Source: Cephalopachus bancanus
Lineage: Eukaryota; Chordata; Mammalia; Primates; Tarsiidae
Direction: 5' to 3'
Assembly (NCBI GenBank): GCA_027257055.1
Contig: JAPVLO010000059.1
Location: forward strand, 930,001 to 994,000
DNA: 64,000 nt
The notes below the pieces were generated by a model. That model was not told where the DNA came from. It did no database searches and saw only the letters and a list, made by a program, of their open reading frames with translations. The translations under genes were made by a program, and so were the position numbers. Shown here piece by piece: positions 59,641-64,000 of the stretch. Within the stretch, counting starts at the first letter, position 1. Every line of letters starts with the position of its first letter.

Positions 59641-60229
59641 ATGGAAGAATAAACAAAGAAAATTGATTGTTCTTTATGAGAGTGAGAAAATAGCATGAAG
59701 GAGAAAAGGATAGAAGCTAGACTTCTCAGAACATAATTTGATTTGTAGATTTGACTTTGAAACAATGAAAATATTTTATACAATTATAAAACAAAATTAA
59801 ATTTATAATGATCCTCAAAGTCAGAAGCAAAATAGAACAATGAAATCTAAATGTATTGAGTCAGTGGCATAACCACAGAGAAGGAAATTATTTTAAGTAA
59901 GTTAACTTATAGTTAATGAAAGCTACTTTATATTTCTATTGGATTATATGTAAAGGGCCAAAGGAAAAAACAAACAAACAAAAAAGGACAAAATAATCGT
60001 AAAGTGTTTTGAGTACTCATATCATTGATGGCAATATAAGTACTGTTTGGATACTGAGGAGTATATGTTGTGAGATAAAGTTAATGGGATATAATCATGA
60101 GAGGCTCATAACTGGGACATTTGTTATAGTAGAAAGGAGATACAGGTAGAAAGACTGATGAGCTTAAAACAAATTCTATGTCCTGGATTTGAATTTGGAA
60201 GTATCAGTATGAATACATGTTCTCTTTTT
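59641..60229. other. Intergenic, nothing recognised
   Basis: AT-rich, no gene visible. Confidence 0.4.
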
Positions 60230-60530
60230 TTTTGGCTGTTTTGTTTGTTTGTTTTGTTTTGTTTTTGAGTCAGAGTCTCACTACATCACACAGGCTGGAG
60301 TGTAGTGGCACGTTCATGGCCACCTCAGCCTCGACCTGCTGGGTTCTGGTGATCCTTCTGCCTCAGCCTTCCAAGTAGCTGGAACCACAGGTGCGATTTT
60401 TTTTTTTTTTTATTGTAGAGACAAGGTCTCGCCAAGTTGCCTGGACTGGTTTCGAAGCTGCGGGTTTAGCAATCCACTCGCCTTGGCCTCCCAAAGTGCT
60501 GAGATTACAGGCTGAGCCACTGAGACCAGT
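60230..60530 (-). mobile_element. Alu, reverse strand
   Basis: Starts with a TTTG-rich tail and gagtcagagtctcactacat; the linker holds a T16 run at 60397-60412. The left end complement (ggattacaggctgagccact form) is lineage-type. Several bases are missing before the T-run (caggtgcgatttt). Confidence 0.88.
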
Positions 60531-62455
60531 CAATTTTATTACGTTTTAAAAAGTATTTTCTAACCCTTTCCATTAAAATAACCTGAAAAACAATGATGAT
60601 CTCATAGCAATGAACACCTCTACTGTCCCAATTGTGGTCTCTGTATTTTAATTCCTATTCAAAGGCACCAGAACTTCATGAGTAAATGACAAATTTCAGA
60701 ATCTAGGACACAAAACTTACATGATAAGTTTGGAACATCTTGTCATACTTGAAAGTAAGATAAATATTAAAACAAGTGAGATTGTGACAAAACCATTCAG
60801 AAGCCATCTTGAGCAGGTTCTTTCTGGACAAAATATGAGACACTTTGAACATCATTAGGGAAATAATTGCAGTGAATCAAACACACCAAATAGGTTAAAA
60901 TCCATGAGTTTATAATGATAGCAATAAATCATTGGTCACTTTTGGAAAATTTTAGGTAATCAACTCATTCTGGAAAAAAGCTAATAAAGAGAAAATATCA
61001 AGCAGTTATTCTTATTTTCCCATTAACTAAATATTTGATGAGGAAAAAAAAAATCTATGTATAGGTATTCTGGCTAATAAATTAAGGATGTAGAATTTGA
61101 ATATTATTATTTTGCAATCCTAATCAATTAATGGATCTTAGCAGTGATCATCATTGGTTGCTGACATACCATACGAAGAATCAACCAGGCATTATGTGCC
61201 TTCTGATGGAAGTATATGTCATCACCTATGAGCTATTTTTGCTAAGAAATAAAAAAACCCTCTGGTTCTAACAAATGATTTATAGGACATACGAGAAGCA
61301 GAAGAGCACGATGAATTACACCATGGGTGTGCAATTAGCAAAATGCGTACTGCATATGTCATAGGGGAATAAAAAACACTACTTGAACAAATACATTGCA
61401 AGAAAAATAAAGGAGAAATAAAAAGGGACACATAACCAATTGCAATGTATTGACCTTATTTGGGTTCTAGTTCTATACGAACTATAAAGAAAATGGAAGA
61501 GGAAAAGAGACAGAGAGGAAGAGACAGGCAGATACTTGTAGAAATTTGACATTTGTAGAAATTTGAACTTTGACTGCATAATGGATAATATTAAAGGATT
61601 ATTATAGACTAGAAGCAAGACATTCTAGTAGTAATAAGCACATCTAGTACCTGGATCTTGGTTTCCAAATATTATTCGCTACTCAAAGGAATAAAGTTTC
61701 TTTGGGAAAAAAATGATTGATTCCAGGGAAAGTACAGAGAAGCCTAGTGCTAAAGCAAGAAAGTGTTCAAGGACTAATGGAGACATGGAAAATCATAGAA
61801 GCTGATGGGCAGGACCTTCCACTGTGCAAATCTGAGACAATATGAGCATCAAAAAATTATGAAAGTAATGATTATAGTACATAAAATAAAATAAACTTCT
61901 GAGTCCATGATATATTTTAAAAGAGAGAAATAGAAATAGAGAAAGGGAAAAATAAATGGAAGAATGCTCCTTTTGGGGTTAGAGGTGGAATGGAGGCGTA
62001 CAAATGCCAGCCCACAAAAGTAGAAGGAACTTTAGAATGAGGAAATCCTTCCCTTGCAATTATCCATATAATAGTTGAGTTAGACAAAGATCATCAACAG
62101 AAGCTATAACTATTGGATCAAAGGTTTTTTGTTGGGGAACAGAATGTTCATGTGATAGTATCTTCTCACAGATCAACTACTAATTACAAAAAGAAAAAAA
62201 TGTATCTTCAGCAAGTGATCAAATGTATTATTTTCAGGACAGGTACTGGTACTAATGATAATAATATTGCAACCTAATATGGTACAGTAAGTACATATTG
62301 TTTATCCAGTGTTTTTGCAAAGAGATATTTCGATTGAATCTTATAAGGAAATAATTAGACGAATATATAATATGGGCTAGTCAATAAGACAACTGGGCTG
62401 GACTCTTTAAATAAATCAATGCAATGAAAAAGAGATGATAAATAAAGTTGTTCTA

Positions 62456-62747
62456 GGCCGGGCTCGGTGACTCAGCCTGTAATCCCAGCACGTTGGGAGG
62501 CCGAGGAGAGTGAATTGCCTGAGCCCACGGGTTTGAGACCAGCCCGGGCAACGTGGTGAGACCTTGCCTCTAAAATAAATCAAAAAAATTAGCCGGGCGT
62601 GGTAGCACGCGCCTGTAGTTCTGGCTACTTGAAAGGCTGAGGTGGAAGGATTACCGGAGCCCAGCAAGTCGATGCTGGGGTGGCTGTGAGTGTGTCACTG
62701 CACTCTAGCCTCGGTGAAAGAGTAAGATTACAACTCAAAAAAAAAAA
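62456..62747 (+). mobile_element. Alu with perfect 12-bp TSD
   Basis: Bounded by aaagttgttcta at 62444-62455 and 62748-62759. Starts ggccgggctcggtgactcag and ends ttacaactcaaaaaaa. Intermediate in divergence between the old and young copies; carries the TACTTGAAAGGCTGAGGTGG variant. Confidence 0.94.
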
Positions 62748-63045
62748 AAAGTTGTTCTAAATTTTAAAAGCCTAAAGAGACATAACAAGGAAATGGAATG
62801 TGGGAAACTTGATTTGAATTCTAGATGTGGGGAAAAATGGTATAAGAGACATACTTGAGGCTATTGGGACTACTTAAACAAGGACAGTATTTAGATGGTG
62901 CTATCGAGTTATCAATTTTCTAAATATGATAATGGTACTGTGGTTATGTAGGACAATATCTTTACTCTTAAGAAATGCCAGCCAGATATTTAGAGGTAAA
63001 TTGTTGCAATGTCTGCAGTTTACTTTCACCTGATTCTTAAACATG

Positions 63046-63076
63046 AATATGTGTGTGTGTGTGCATATATATGTGT
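63046..63076. repeat. (GT)n/(AT)n microsatellite
   Basis: About six GT units followed by atatatat, inside the old L1M 3' region. Confidence 0.85.
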
Positions 63077-63215
63077 TGAGACAGATAAAAAATGCAGCAG
63101 AATATTAAAGTTGATGAAATGATGAAAATATACAAGTGTTTAGGAAATTGAAGCTCTGTTTTTTTTCCTGTAGATTTGAACATTTTTCTAAGAAAAAAAT
63201 TAAAGAAAGACAAAA

Positions 63216-64000
63216 ATGTCACTTACAAATCTTAAACATTTTATGTTTACTTAAGAATTTTTAATAAGAATTAATTTTCAGTCTTTTAATGCAGGATCAC
63301 ATGATTATCTTTGAGTAATAGACAGCCAGTAGAAGTTCTGCATCTATCTTGCATAAATTACATTGTAATTATAAAGATTCCATTTCAGTTACTATAAAAT
63401 GAAGTAAAGTACTTGCGAAACAATGACACAGAATTCTTCTAAATTTATTTTATTTTATTTTCCTTTCTTTTTAAACTTTATCTCTCCTACCATTTTCTTT
63501 TATTGAGTCTTTGCAAGAAGGCATTTAGGTTTGATTTTAGAACAAGCAAATTTGCTTCTCACATTTATGCTTCACCATTTTACATAATAGTAATTAAATG
63601 TTATAATGAAAACAAATACAACTGATATTAGCAAGTGTAAGGACAAACACAGTTTACTCTTGGTAAATGTACAGCTCAACTGGTAGGAACTGAAAAAGGA
63701 CATGCATATATAAGAGAATAGCCTACCAGTTGCAAGTTTTTAGTGTGCTTTAGTGTCCAGTTGGAATATTTTACAGTGAAACTGTGGATAGTTGCTTAAC
63801 CTGGCAGATTACTTAAGTGGAAATTGGTTAGAAAAGCTCTACTGTAATGAGAGACTCACCAGGCCTATGTGTTGCAAACAAGATTCAATATTGCTCATAC
63901 ACAGTTAAATTGTGCCCATAATTATCTTCCCTGGTCAGATTAATTTATGAAAATCTCTTCTGTTTACATTGCTGTTAAGTTCCTTCCCCCAGTCAAGCTA
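63216..64000. other. Intergenic, nothing recognised
   Basis: AT-rich to the window end, no gene or repeat supported. Confidence 0.4.

Larger units (their letters stand above)
60550..63215 (+). mobile_element. Old L1M 3'UTR region, interrupted by an Alu
   Basis: Landmarks in plus-strand order: gagacactttgaacatcatt, aaatccatgagtttataatg, gaggaaatccttcccttgca, then past the Alu gataatggtactgtggttat, tctttactcttaagaaatgc, cagatatttagaggtaaatt and tgtagatttgaacatttttc. These match the long 3' end of L1M elements as I remember them. Coding sequence is not recognised. Confidence 0.55.

Noticed and set aside
1..64000. CRISPR arrays or other regularly spaced repeats
   Set aside because: No evenly spaced direct repeats with unique spacers; the genome is mammalian and all repeats found are transposons or microsatellites.

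Overview
This window is mammalian nuclear DNA: AT-rich, with long non-coding stretches, one spliced gene, one CpG island and dense SINE/LINE insertions. Dimeric 7SL-derived Alu elements make it primate. The youngest Alus carry a shared set of variants that I do not recognise from anthropoid AluS/AluY or from lemur Alus, and the youngest L1 copies do not look like human L1PA. A non-anthropoid primate, most likely a tarsier, fits best; this is inference from repeat content.

The only protein-coding gene I can support is the 5' end of CFAP20DC (C3orf67), on the minus strand. Exon 1 (start codon) is at 10295-10315, exon 2 at 7860-7949 and exon 3 at 6967-7060. All three have canonical GT/AG junctions and compatible phases, and together encode the start of a CFAP20-type domain. 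The remaining exons must lie left of the window. The gene starts in a CpG island (about 10190-10870) holding GC boxes, an inverted CCAAT box, an NRF1-like site, an E-box, a CRE-like site and a textbook RFX X-box (10832-10844), as expected for a cilia-linked gene. The island probably also drives a divergent transcript to the right, for which no conserved protein is visible.

From about 11 kb to the right end I find no gene. In human the region upstream of CFAP20DC is a gene-poor interval leading toward FHIT, and this window fits that layout. It consists of transposon insertions of different ages. There are L2 LINEs and MIRs, old L1M 3' ends, MaLR/MLT1-like LTRs, a Tigger/MER2-like DNA transposon (21428-22227), and an internally deleted mariner with intact ends (17946-18505). 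There is an older, nearly full-length L1 (about 42.8-48.8 kb) broken by two Alu insertions. A younger 5'-truncated L1 (33.56-38.32 kb) has a long but frameshifted ORF2 and is itself interrupted by a young Alu with a perfect 15-bp duplication. About eighteen Alu copies or fragments are present. Several nested insertions give a relative order of events.

No bacterial-style system, CRISPR array, rRNA or tRNA gene, or previously undescribed coding system was found. The most useful observations are the CFAP20DC exons, the X-box bidirectional promoter, the mariner element, the lineage-specific Alu family and a possible retrocopied 3'UTR at 39.7 kb.
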